Numbered from the stretch's first letter, positions 1 through 6,353 are shown. The stretch: DNA of 6,903 bases from Elusimicrobiota bacterium (GCA_012515635.1 JAAYXZ010000076.1:1-6903); one strand, 5' to 3'. Notes: a model not told the origin generated them from the letters alone. Numbers and translations are program-made.

Positions 1-2233
1 AAAAGGAAAGAATACTGTAAGTGTTCTATCCGATAAGGAAATAGAAAAGGTTGACCAATATATGAAAAAAACGACAAAAAAGAAGACCGAAAAGAAGGAT
101 ACAAAAGCAAAGACCGCTAAAAAAGCCGCAACAACTAAAACAAAGGTTGTCAAAGAGCCGAAAGCGAAGGCGACAAAAAAAACTGTAACTACCAAAGCGA
201 AACCAAAAAAAGAGACAAAAGCAAAACCTGTAAAAGAAACAAAAAAAACTGCAACTACCAAAGCGAAACCAAAAAAAGAGGCAAAAGTAAAACCTATAGC
301 GAAAAAAACTGAAGACACTAAAGCAAGACCTACAAAAGCGACGAAAAAAACTGTACCCGCCGAAACGAAACAACCACCGGCAACAAAGATTACAGAGAAA
401 CAGGCGACGCCTGCAGTAAAAAAAGTTGCGCAAGAACCAAAGAAAACTGCGGCGGATACCCTATCTCAAAAAAAAGTTGTTGCTCCGTCTGCTAAAAAAA
501 GCGTTCAATTGGAAGGAATAGAGAATATAAAGGCCCTATCCGAAAAAATTAAAATGCCTGTAAATGAGATTATAAAATATTTTTTCACCCGAGGGATTCC
601 ATGCACTATCAATCAATGCCCCGGTAAAGAGAACATAAAACAATTATGTGAGCATATCGGGCTGGATATTGAATTCTATACGCCTACTGCGGAGAAAGAA
701 CCTGAAGAGATAAAAGAACGGACACTTATTCCGCGTGTTCCTGTTGTAACTATTATGGGGCATGTTGACCACGGAAAGACAACAATACTTGATACCATCA
801 GAAAAAGCCGTGTCGCAGAGAAAGAATTCGGAAAAATAACACAGAGAATAGGGGCTTATAAATTTAATACCCCAAAAGGGTCTATTGTCTTTTTGGACAC
901 ACCCGGACATGAAGCATTCACGGCAATGAGAGCAAGAGGGGCTATGATTACAGATATAGTTATCCTTGTTGTTGCGGCTGATGAAGGGATAAAACCACAG
1001 ACAATAGAAGCGATAAATCACGCTAAATCCGCCAATGTTCCCATAATAGTAGCGCTAAACAAGATAGATAAGCCAAATATAAACATTGATAAGATAAAAA
1101 AACAGTTGGCTGAACACCAACTTCTCTCCGAAGATTGGGGCGGAGACACTATATTTGTTAATGTTTCAGGACTGACAGGAGAAGGTATAAACAGTCTGAT
1201 TGATATGACCATACTGTTAGGAGAGATGCTTGAACTTAAAGCAACCATTGAAGGCGAAGCGGAAGGGGTGGTAATTGAGTCCCATATAGATAAGTCAAAG
1301 GGCTCCATTATGAATGTCTTAATAAGAAATGGTGTATTGAAGACAGGGGACCACTTTATCGCGGGAGAAGTTAAAGGAAAAGTAAGAGCAATTATGGATG
1401 ACTGGGGAGAGCGGGTAGAACAAGCAGGACCGTCCACTCCTGTTGAAATTTTAGGGGGCGAAGGAGTTGCGACTCCCGGCGAGATTTTTAAGGTAGTAGC
1501 ATCGGAAAAAATTGCGCGAGAGATTATAGATAAACAAAAAAGGAGCGTGGCAAGCAAAGATACCGTTGACAGAAAAATAACTCTTGAAAATCTCTATACA
1601 GAGATTCAAAAGGGCGAGGTAAAAGAATTTAAACTGATACTTAAAACAGATTTCTCGGGGACAGTAGAGGCGATAAAAAATATTATTGAAAAGATGCCGA
1701 CAAGCGAAATTAAAATAGATGTAATACACTCCGAAGTAGGAGCGATATCAGAATCGGACATCCTGCTGGCATCTGCTTCAAATGCCGTAGTTTTGGGTTT
1801 TAATGTTCCTGTGCTCCAAAAAGCGGAAGAGTTGGCTAAAAACGAGAAAGTAGAGGTAAGAACCTACAGAGTTGTCTATGAACTCGCGGATGAAATACGC
1901 AGGGCGATAGAAGGAATGCTGGAACCTGAAGAGAAGGAAATCCTTTCAGGTCAGGCATTAGTGAAAAAAGTTTTCCGCCTATCAGATAATACGGCAGTTG
2001 CGGGCTGTCTTGTCGTTGACGGAGTTATCTTAAGAAACTCCCTTGCAAAGGTAGTGAGAAGCGGCTCTGTAATCCATCAGGGCGCAATGTCCAGTTTAAA
2101 ACGGTTTAAAGAGAATGTAAGAGAAGTAAAAAAGAATACAGAATGCGGAATCGGGGTAGAAAAATTTGATGATTTACAGGAAGGGGATGTGATTCAGTCC
2201 TACACAAAGACCTTGGTTCCGAGAAAAATATAG
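1..2233 (+). CDS. infB: Translation initiation factor IF-2, 5' end outside the window
   Basis: This is the GTPase that places initiator fMet-tRNA on the 30S subunit and promotes 50S joining. Numbering from the ATG at 62 gives 723 residues: a Lys/Thr/Ala-rich linker (1-147), an IF2_N domain (about 148-206), the G domain with G1 GHVDHGKT (233-240), G2 Thr260 in ITQRIGAY, G3 DTPGH (279-283), G4 NKID (333-336) and G5 SGLTGEG (from 369), then domain II (about 397-490), domain III (about 500-630) and the initiator-tRNA-binding domain IV (about 640-720). The frame is open upstream of 62 with no in-frame ATG, GTG or TTG. Those 20 codons read like the end of the usual first IF2_N domain (SVLSDKEIEKVDQYMKK), so I infer the true start is left of base 1. 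ATG 62 with a weak AAAAGG at 45-50 is the alternative. Identity is certain; the start is not. The usual partner rbfA does not follow. Confidence 0.96.
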   Translation, partial: KGKNTVSVLSDKEIEKVDQYMKKTTKKKTEKKDTKAKTAKKAATTKTKVVKEPKAKATKKTVTTKAKPKKETKAKPVKETKKTATTKAKPKKEAKVKPIAKKTEDTKARPTKATKKTVPAETKQPPATKITEKQATPAVKKVAQEPKKTAADTLSQKKVVAPSAKKSVQLEGIENIKALSEKIKMPVNEIIKYFFTRGIPCTINQCPGKENIKQLCEHIGLDIEFYTPTAEKEPEEIKERTLIPRVPVVTIMGHVDHGKTTILDTIRKSRVAEKEFGKITQRIGAYKFNTPKGSIVFLDTPGHEAFTAMRARGAMITDIVILVVAADEGIKPQTIEAINHAKSANVPIIVALNKIDKPNINIDKIKKQLAEHQLLSEDWGGDTIFVNVSGLTGEGINSLIDMTILLGEMLELKATIEGEAEGVVIESHIDKSKGSIMNVLIRNGVLKTGDHFIAGEVKGKVRAIMDDWGERVEQAGPSTPVEILGGEGVATPGEIFKVVASEKIAREIIDKQKRSVASKDTVDRKITLENLYTEIQKGEVKEFKLILKTDFSGTVEAIKNIIEKMPTSEIKIDVIHSEVGAISESDILLASASNAVVLGFNVPVLQKAEELAKNEKVEVRTYRVVYELADEIRRAIEGMLEPEEKEILSGQALVKKVFRLSDNTAVAGCLVVDGVILRNSLAKVVRSGSVIHQGAMSSLKRFKENVREVKKNTECGIGVEKFDDLQEGDVIQSYTKTLVPRKI
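119..385 (+). repeat. In-frame imperfect tandem repeats encoding the IF2 basic linker
   Basis: Five degenerate units, each beginning Lys-Lys-Thr or Lys-Lys-Ala, span residues 20-38, 39-60, 61-80, 81-94 and 95-108 (numbered from ATG 62). Units two and three are nearly identical at DNA level with a 66-base period; a 28-base stretch at 187-214 recurs exactly at 253-280. The consensus is KKTxTTKAKPKKExKxKP, resembling histone H1-type tails. Long A-runs (up to eight at 241-248) make the tract prone to length change by slippage or unequal recombination. Confidence 0.85.
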
Positions 2234-2240
2234 TATTTCA

Positions 2241-2246
2241 AAGGAG
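2241..2246 (+). promoter_or_regulatory. Ribosome binding site of the HIT gene
   Basis: AAGGAG lies five bases before the ATG at 2252, within the 18-base gap after the infB stop. It fixes the start of the HIT protein. Confidence 0.8.
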
Positions 2247-2251
2247 AGGAG

Positions 2252-2590
2252 ATGGAGGATTGTATCTTCTGTAAAATAGCGCAGGGTAAAATAAAAAGCG
2301 ACACTGTCTATGAAGACAATGATTTTCTTGCTTTCCGTGATATAAGCCCGCAGGCTCCCGTACACATCCTTATTATTCCCAAAAAACATATTGCAAAACT
2401 TTATGATACCGAAGATTTTGCCCTTCTTGGCAGGTTGATGCGCATTGCCTCAAAATTAGCAAAAGATTCAGGAGTTGAGCAGAGAGGATACAGATTGGTT
2501 CTAAACACGAACAGCGATGGAGGACAAAGCGTAGACCATATTCATATTCATCTTTTAGGAGGCAGGGCAATGCAGTGGCCTCCGGGATAA
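2252..2590 (+). CDS. HIT-family (Hint-like) nucleotide hydrolase
   Basis: A 112-residue histidine-triad protein of normal length for the bacterial Hint/HinT group, which hydrolyses nucleoside phosphoramidates and acyl-adenylates in the cytoplasm. The N-terminus has CIFCKI, with Cys4 and Cys7 forming a CxxC pair that binds zinc in some relatives. The triad HIHIHLL carries His96, His98 and His100; the middle His98 is the predicted nucleophile that becomes nucleotidylated. The sequence ends in the family-typical QWPPG. Other conserved segments are APVHILIIPKKHI and LVLNTNSDGGQSV. The ATG has a good ribosome binding site. The gene sits between infB and the Kdo genes, apparently as an operon passenger; nothing here shows a specific link to translation or to Kdo. 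The substrate cannot be inferred from sequence. Confidence 0.94.
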   Translation: MEDCIFCKIAQGKIKSDTVYEDNDFLAFRDISPQAPVHILIIPKKHIAKLYDTEDFALLGRLMRIASKLAKDSGVEQRGYRLVLNTNSDGGQSVDHIHIHLLGGRAMQWPPG

Positions 2591-2635
2591 AATAAAAAAC
2601 CTCCAACAAAACAAGATTTTTTTAGTTTGTTATTT
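2590..2635 (+). promoter_or_regulatory. A/T-rich inverted repeat across the HIT-kdsA gap
   Basis: Bases 2590-2600 (AAATAAAAAAC) pair with 2625-2635 (GTTTGTTATTT) at 10 of 11 positions, enclosing a 24-base loop. The right arm lies four bases before the kdsA ATG at 2639 and contains the alternative TTG at 2627. The stem is nearly all A-U and therefore weak. It lacks a G+C stem followed by a U-tract, so it does not look like a terminator. A role in restraining kdsA initiation is possible, but chance in A/T-rich spacer is equally likely. Confidence 0.25.
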
Positions 2636-2638
2636 ACC

Positions 2639-3478
2639 ATGACACGGGAAATAAAGATAGGAAAAAACAGGATAGGGAAAAATAATATATTTTGCCTGAT
2701 AGCAGGTCCCTGCGTTATAGAGAGTGAACGGACAGTGTTCCGCACAGCAGAACAACTTAAGAGAATATGCGGGGATGAAAAAATCCCTTTTATCTTTAAG
2801 GCATCTTTTGATAAAGCGAACAGAACTTCTATAAATTCCTTCAGGGGATTAGGAGTTAAAAAAGGGCTGGAGATACTTGCAAAAGTGAAGGAGACGCTTG
2901 ATGTCCCTATAACCACGGATATCCACTGCTCCTCCCAGATAGATATGGCGGCAGAGATAGCGGACATAATCCAGATACCTGCTTTTCTGTGCAGGCAGAC
3001 CGACCTTCTAATCGCAGCGGGCAAAACAAAAAAAGCGGTAAATATAAAAAAGGGGCAGTTTCTTTCACCGTGGGAAGTAAAAAACATAATAGCAAAGGTG
3101 GTCTCCACAGGAAATAAAAATGTTTTGATTACTGAACGGGGAACAAGTTTCGGATATAATAACCTTGTATCCGATTTTCGTTCACTGCCAATAATGCGCA
3201 GTTTCGGTTATCCTGTAATATTTGATGCAACCCACAGCGTCCAGCAACCAGGCGGACTTGGCAAAAGTTCAGGGGGGGACAAGGGTTTTGTCCCATATCT
3301 TGCAAAAGCATCTATGGCTGTCGGCTGTGATGGAATCTTTGCCGAAGTTCATCCTGACCCTGCTAAGGCATTATCAGACAGTTCCAATATGCTTAATTTG
3401 AAAGAGATAGAGCAACTCCTGATAGAACTTAAAGATATCTATTTTGCGGTATCAAAAAAGACGAGGCGGCTTACATGA
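2639..3478 (+). CDS. kdsA: 3-deoxy-D-manno-octulosonate 8-phosphate synthase, class II metal-dependent type
   Basis: This enzyme condenses phosphoenolpyruvate with arabinose-5-phosphate to give Kdo-8-phosphate, the committed step to Kdo of the LPS inner core. It is a TIM-barrel of 279 residues from ATG 2639. Family segments include AGPCVIES, FKASFDKANRTS, IIQIPAFLCRQTDLL, ERGTSFGYNNLVSDFRSLP and DATHSVQQPGG. Cys25, His199, Glu236 and Asp247 match the metal ligands I recall for Aquifex aeolicus KdsA (Cys11, His185, Glu222, Asp233) with a constant offset of 14, so the enzyme should need a divalent metal; the E. coli class has Asn in place of the Cys. One oddity is DIHCSSQ (Cys97), where the E. 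coli and Aquifex enzymes have Glu. No clear Shine-Dalgarno precedes the ATG. TTG at 2627 would add four residues and is also without one. The stop overlaps the kdsD start as ATGA. Confidence 0.96.
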   Translation: MTREIKIGKNRIGKNNIFCLIAGPCVIESERTVFRTAEQLKRICGDEKIPFIFKASFDKANRTSINSFRGLGVKKGLEILAKVKETLDVPITTDIHCSSQIDMAAEIADIIQIPAFLCRQTDLLIAAGKTKKAVNIKKGQFLSPWEVKNIIAKVVSTGNKNVLITERGTSFGYNNLVSDFRSLPIMRSFGYPVIFDATHSVQQPGGLGKSSGGDKGFVPYLAKASMAVGCDGIFAEVHPDPAKALSDSSNMLNLKEIEQLLIELKDIYFAVSKKTRRLT

Positions 3479-4458
3479 AAAAAGAGAGTTTACTTAATTA
3501 CGCCAAAGATGTCATAGATACTGAGTGCAGAAATCTCAGAAATATGAGAGACCATCTTGGAAAAGAGTTTGCGGAAGCGCTTGACATAATCTATCATTGC
3601 AAAGGCAAGGTTATACTGACAGGTATGGGCAAAAGCGGTATTATATGCCGCAAGATAGCGGGAACATTCTCCAGTTTAGGAATACCGTCGGTTTTTTTGC
3701 ACCCCGGGGATGCAGTCCACGGAGACCTTGGCACAATCTCTAAAAATGATACAGTTCTTGTTATCTCTAACAGCGGAGAGACGGAAGAGATATTGCGGAT
3801 ACTCCCCTCCATTAAAAAAATAGGGGCGGCTATTGTCTCTCTTACCTGTTCTAAAGATTCTTCTCTGGGAAGATACTGCGATGTTGCTATAGAGACAGGG
3901 GAGATAGAGGAGGCGGATGTTTTTGGAATGATACCATCTTCAAGCACAACCTGCGCATTGGTTCTCGGTGACGCTATGGCTCTCTCCCTGATGCGTAAAA
4001 AGGGGTTGAAGAAACAGGACTTCGCATTCTTTCATCCCACAGGAAATCTTGGGAAACGGCTGATGCTAAAAGTAAAGGATGTAATGCACACGGGAAAAGA
4101 TGTCCCTGCTGTAAGCGCAGACGCCAAAATAACTGAAATTGTGAAAGAGATTACCAAGAAAAATCTGGGATTCACTCTTGTTAATGATGAAAAAGGAAGA
4201 GTAGCGGGTATAATAACGGATGGAGACATAAGGCGGATATTGCATAAAAAAGGGGATATATCAAAATTAAAGGCGCCAGAGTATATGACTAAACAGCCGA
4301 AAGCAATCAATGGAGAGCGTCTGGCTGTGGAAGCGCTTAGCATAATGGAAAAATCAGAGATAACCTCGCTGGTAATACTGAACAAACATAAGAAAGCCGT
4401 CGGTGTTGTCCATCTACATGACCTGTTAGGAAAAAAAGAGTTTAAATTTGAATACTAA
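3475..4458 (+). CDS. kdsD: Arabinose-5-phosphate isomerase (KdsD/KpsF family)
   Basis: This enzyme converts ribulose-5-phosphate to arabinose-5-phosphate, the substrate of the KdsA encoded just upstream. Its 327 residues have the standard layout: an N-terminal SIS sugar-isomerase domain (about 30-195) and two C-terminal CBS domains (about 205-265 and 270-325). The SIS domain shows GMGKSG with Lys53, ISNSGETEE with Glu102, PSSSTT and FHPTGNLGKRL with His187. These correspond to the catalytic region of E. coli KdsD, whose Lys59, Glu111, Glu152 and His193 are implicated. The stretch usually written EACP before the serine/threonine patch is EADV here (Glu146 retained). The start ATG overlaps the kdsA stop by four bases and is preceded by GAGG eight bases upstream, indicating coupled translation. 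The tandem CBS domains suggest control by a small-molecule ligand, which is not identified. KpsF or GutQ paralogue status cannot be excluded, but the Kdo context supports KdsD. Confidence 0.95.
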   Translation: MKKESLLNYAKDVIDTECRNLRNMRDHLGKEFAEALDIIYHCKGKVILTGMGKSGIICRKIAGTFSSLGIPSVFLHPGDAVHGDLGTISKNDTVLVISNSGETEEILRILPSIKKIGAAIVSLTCSKDSSLGRYCDVAIETGEIEEADVFGMIPSSSTTCALVLGDAMALSLMRKKGLKKQDFAFFHPTGNLGKRLMLKVKDVMHTGKDVPAVSADAKITEIVKEITKKNLGFTLVNDEKGRVAGIITDGDIRRILHKKGDISKLKAPEYMTKQPKAINGERLAVEALSIMEKSEITSLVILNKHKKAVGVVHLHDLLGKKEFKFEY

Positions 4459-4960
4459 AAAAATAAAAGTTGTAGCCACAGATGTTGACGGCGTCCTTAC
4501 TGACGGGAAAGTGTTTTATTTTAAAGGAAAGTTATACCGCTCATTTAACATAAAAGACGGTGTCGCTTTTTTACTGCTTAAACTGGCAGGGATACAAACC
4601 GTAATAATAAGCGCCAAGCGTTCGGAAGAGACCAAGCAAAGGTTCTCCGAACTTATGGTTGACTGCTATCTTGAGGGCATAAAAAACAAACTCTCCGCAA
4701 TGGAAAAGTTTATGCTCAATAAAAAGGTGAAATGGGATGAGATATGCTATATAGGAGATGACTTGCAGGACATCCCTTTAATGAAAAAAGCAGGGCTTTC
4801 TACCGCCCCTTATGACGGTTGTAAAGAGGTCAAGAAGATTGCTGACTATGTATGCAAGCAAAGAGGGGGAGACGGTGTTTTCAGAGAAGTTGCTGTGATG
4901 ATTTTAAAAGGAAAAGGAGTATGGAAAAACACTTTAAAAAGTTATCTGGATTCATTGTAA
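4448..4960 (+). CDS. kdsC: 3-deoxy-D-manno-octulosonate 8-phosphate phosphatase
   Basis: A haloacid-dehalogenase phosphatase that removes phosphate from Kdo-8-phosphate to release Kdo. At 170 residues it has the short C0-type form typical of KdsC, with no cap domain. Motif I is DVDGVLTDG (nucleophile Asp12, acid/base Asp14). Motif II is VIISAKRS with Ser55. Motif III is GIKNKL with Lys81. Motif IV is GDDLQD with Asp104, Asp105 and Asp108 for magnesium. Motif II usually reads TGRxS or SGRxS, so SAKRS is a mild departure; GLSTAPYDG replaces the usual GLSVAVADA. The start is TTG at 4448, inside the end of kdsD (11-base overlap), chosen because no ATG or GTG occurs before motif I and an AAAGAG lies seven bases upstream. 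Initiation by reinitiation after kdsD is likely. NeuB-pathway or other C0 phosphatases look similar, but kdsA and kdsD alongside argue for KdsC. Confidence 0.94.
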   Translation: MNTKKIKVVATDVDGVLTDGKVFYFKGKLYRSFNIKDGVAFLLLKLAGIQTVIISAKRSEETKQRFSELMVDCYLEGIKNKLSAMEKFMLNKKVKWDEICYIGDDLQDIPLMKKAGLSTAPYDGCKEVKKIADYVCKQRGGDGVFREVAVMILKGKGVWKNTLKSYLDSL

Positions 4961-5490
4961 TCCTTTTGCTGTTAGCATGCAGTTGCGCGCAAAAGGAAGA
5001 AAACAGGTTATCTGAACAACCTGAAGAAGAGATAAAATCTTTTACATTCAAACAATTTGCGGAGAATAAGGCCGGATTTATCTTGGAAGGCGAAAGCGCT
5101 GAAATTTCATCGGGAGATGCCTCAATGAAAACTCCGCAACTATCTTTCTCCACAGACAAGGAGAGCATAGAGGTAATAACAGGACAGGAAGGCGCAGGAA
5201 AAATAACGATGGACCCTGATGAAAACAAGGTAAATACTATTATCATCACAGGCAACATAAAAATCATTTACAGGGATATAATAACAAAAGAGATAACGAT
5301 GGAAGGCAGCTGTAAAAAACTTACTTACAGCGAAGCAAATAAAACTATAACTATGGAGATATCCCCTGTTATAAAACGCGGGGACAATTATTTCTCAGGG
5401 GATATAATTTATTATAACCTTGAAAAGAATTCTCTTGATATCAAAGGTAATGTAAATGCACAGATATATACTGAAAAAAGCGCTAATTAG
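4921..5490 (+). CDS. lptC: LptC-like LPS export protein, predicted lipoprotein
   Basis: A 189-residue protein with a short basic N-terminus, a hydrophobic stretch (residues 8-19) and a lipobox LLAC ending at Cys20, so it is predicted to be an acylated periplasm-facing protein. The body (about 38-185) has the spaced pattern of the LptC/LptA beta-jellyroll: FILEGESAEI, an ITMDPDENK turn, GNIKIIY, CKKLTYSEANKTITM and a final GDIIYYNLEKNSLDIKGNV. LptC passes LPS from the LptBFG transporter to the periplasmic LptA bridge. E. coli LptC is held by a transmembrane helix, so a lipid anchor would be a variation. The sequence is weakly conserved; the assignment rests on length, pattern and position after kdsC. 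The start is ATG 4921 (AAAAGG at 4906-4911), overlapping kdsC by 40 bases; the in-frame ATG at 4852 would put a charged stretch before the signal. The last part resembles LptA, so it may combine functions. Confidence 0.75.
   Translation: MEKHFKKLSGFIVILLLLACSCAQKEENRLSEQPEEEIKSFTFKQFAENKAGFILEGESAEISSGDASMKTPQLSFSTDKESIEVITGQEGAGKITMDPDENKVNTIIITGNIKIIYRDIITKEITMEGSCKKLTYSEANKTITMEISPVIKRGDNYFSGDIIYYNLEKNSLDIKGNVNAQIYTEKSAN
5443..5447 (+). promoter_or_regulatory. Ribosome binding site of the SpoIID-like gene, inside lptC
   Basis: AAAGG lies eight bases before ATG 5456 and within the lptC coding sequence. It supports the upstream start over the in-frame ATG at 5498, which would remove most of the signal peptide. 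Confidence 0.6.
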
Positions 5491-6352
5491 TTTTTTAATG
5501 CTGACCGGCTTAGTTTTTTGCCAGAATATACGGGTATGCATTAACAACAAAGGAAACAATCCTGTCATTCATACGCTTGATATAGAGGAATATCTCACAG
5601 GAGTCCTTTCTAAAGAGATGGACGCTCTATGGCCTGAAGAAGCATTGAAAGCGCAAGCGGTTGTCTCACGCACATTTGCAATGTATATGAAGGAAGAGAG
5701 CAGAAAACAAGGGCTTAAGTATGATATTGAAAACTCCATCTACCATCAGGTTTATAATGCAAACAACTCCGCAAAAATTAAAAAAACGGTAAGGGAAACA
5801 GAAGGAGAGATTCTAACCTATGAAGGAAATCTCGTTCAGGTTTTCTTTCACTCAAACTGCAGTGGAAAAACAGCAAAGACATCGGATGTATGGGGCGGCG
5901 CCTTGTTGCACTTATCTTCCGTGGACGACCCTTTTTGCGTGGATACTCCTTATTCTGACTGGAAAAAGACATTTCATCAGAACAACCTATCAAAGATTTT
6001 CGGGGTTACCGCCATTAAAAAAATAGTTGTTGAAGAGCGAGATGCCACAGGAAGAGTCACATCCTTGAGATTAACAGGAAAAGATGGTAATATTATCTGC
6101 TTAACGGGGCATCGGTTAAGAATGATAGTTAATCAAGGCAAGGGCGCGCTCTTTCAAAGCCCTGATATAATCCCCAGCACTAACTTTAATGTAAGAAAAG
6201 AGGGCGACTATTTTGTATTCACAGGCAAAGGATATGGGCATGGGGTCGGAATGTGTCAGTGGGGTGCTAAAAAAATGGCAGAAGATGGCTATAACTACCT
6301 GCAAATCCTAAGGCACTATTTTCCGGAGATGGAACTTTCGCAAATTAAATAA
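5456..6352 (+). CDS. SpoIID/LytB-domain peptidoglycan lytic transglycosylase-like protein
   Basis: A 298-residue protein with an N-terminal signal (basic residues 3-8, hydrophobic 9-22) followed by one SpoIID/LytB domain. The catalytic region reads EEYLTGVLSKEM, with Glu54 matching the catalytic Glu of SpoIID, then WPEEALKAQAVVSRTFA. The middle has FHSNCSGKT (His132, Cys135), DVWGG and DDPFC (Cys161). The C-terminus has the hallmark GHGVGMCQWGA (261-270) and ILRHYFP. Characterised SpoIID proteins are lytic transglycosylases that cut glycan strands lacking stem peptides. Clostridial SpoIID is reported to bind zinc through Cys/His residues, and His132, Cys135 and Cys161 are candidates. I infer a periplasmic peptidoglycan-remodelling enzyme. 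Its first 35 bases overlap the end of lptC. Nothing in this Gram-negative context suggests sporulation. It occupies the slot where lptA, lptB and rpoN would be expected. Confidence 0.93.
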   Translation: MHRYILKKALISFLMLTGLVFCQNIRVCINNKGNNPVIHTLDIEEYLTGVLSKEMDALWPEEALKAQAVVSRTFAMYMKEESRKQGLKYDIENSIYHQVYNANNSAKIKKTVRETEGEILTYEGNLVQVFFHSNCSGKTAKTSDVWGGALLHLSSVDDPFCVDTPYSDWKKTFHQNNLSKIFGVTAIKKIVVEERDATGRVTSLRLTGKDGNIICLTGHRLRMIVNQGKGALFQSPDIIPSTNFNVRKEGDYFVFTGKGYGHGVGMCQWGAKKMAEDGYNYLQILRHYFPEMELSQIK

Positions 6353-6353
6353 A

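Noticed and set aside
51..56. TTGACC resembling a -35 box
   Set aside because: No matching -10 element at 16-18 bases spacing, and it lies in a frame that appears to be coding.
76..82. A-AAA-AAG slippery heptamer near the start of infB
   Set aside because: It matches the dnaX-type heptamer in phase, but the tract is nearly all Lys codons so such strings are expected; no downstream stem or upstream Shine-Dalgarno stimulator was seen.
26..433. Reverse-strand open frame rich in Phe, Cys and Arg
   Set aside because: It is the antisense reading of the A-rich Lys linker of infB; composition is explained by TTT/TTC complementing AAA/GAA and there is no start signal or family resemblance.
1018..1557. 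179-codon reverse-strand open frame inside infB
   Set aside because: Overlaps the conserved G domain and domain II of IF2 completely; shows no family motifs and no ribosome binding site worth noting.
2558..2583. Perfect 6-base inverted repeat GGAGGC/GCCTCC at the end of the HIT gene
   Set aside because: It falls in codons for the conserved Leu-Gly-Gly-Arg and Trp-Pro-Pro-Gly residues, has a 14-base loop and no following T-run, so it is better explained by coding than as a terminator.
2588..2641. HIT and kdsA lie in the same frame with no further stop after the HIT TAA, hinting at a read-through fusion
   Set aside because: Only about 16 codons separate them, and the stop is an ordinary TAA. 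Chance explains it, and both proteins have normal family length.
2548..3108. 186-codon reverse-strand open frame over the HIT end and kdsA
   Set aside because: Antisense to strongly conserved KdsA motifs, with no recognisable domain.
4852..4920. Upstream ATG extension of the LptC-like gene
   Set aside because: Adds a charged, Cys-containing stretch (residues MQAKRGRRCF onward) that lies wholly in kdsC and would precede the signal sequence; ATG 4921 has its own ribosome binding site.
5820..6026. 68-codon forward open frame inside the SpoIID-like gene
   Set aside because: Out-of-frame shadow of the conserved FHSNCSG-DVWGG region; no independent support.
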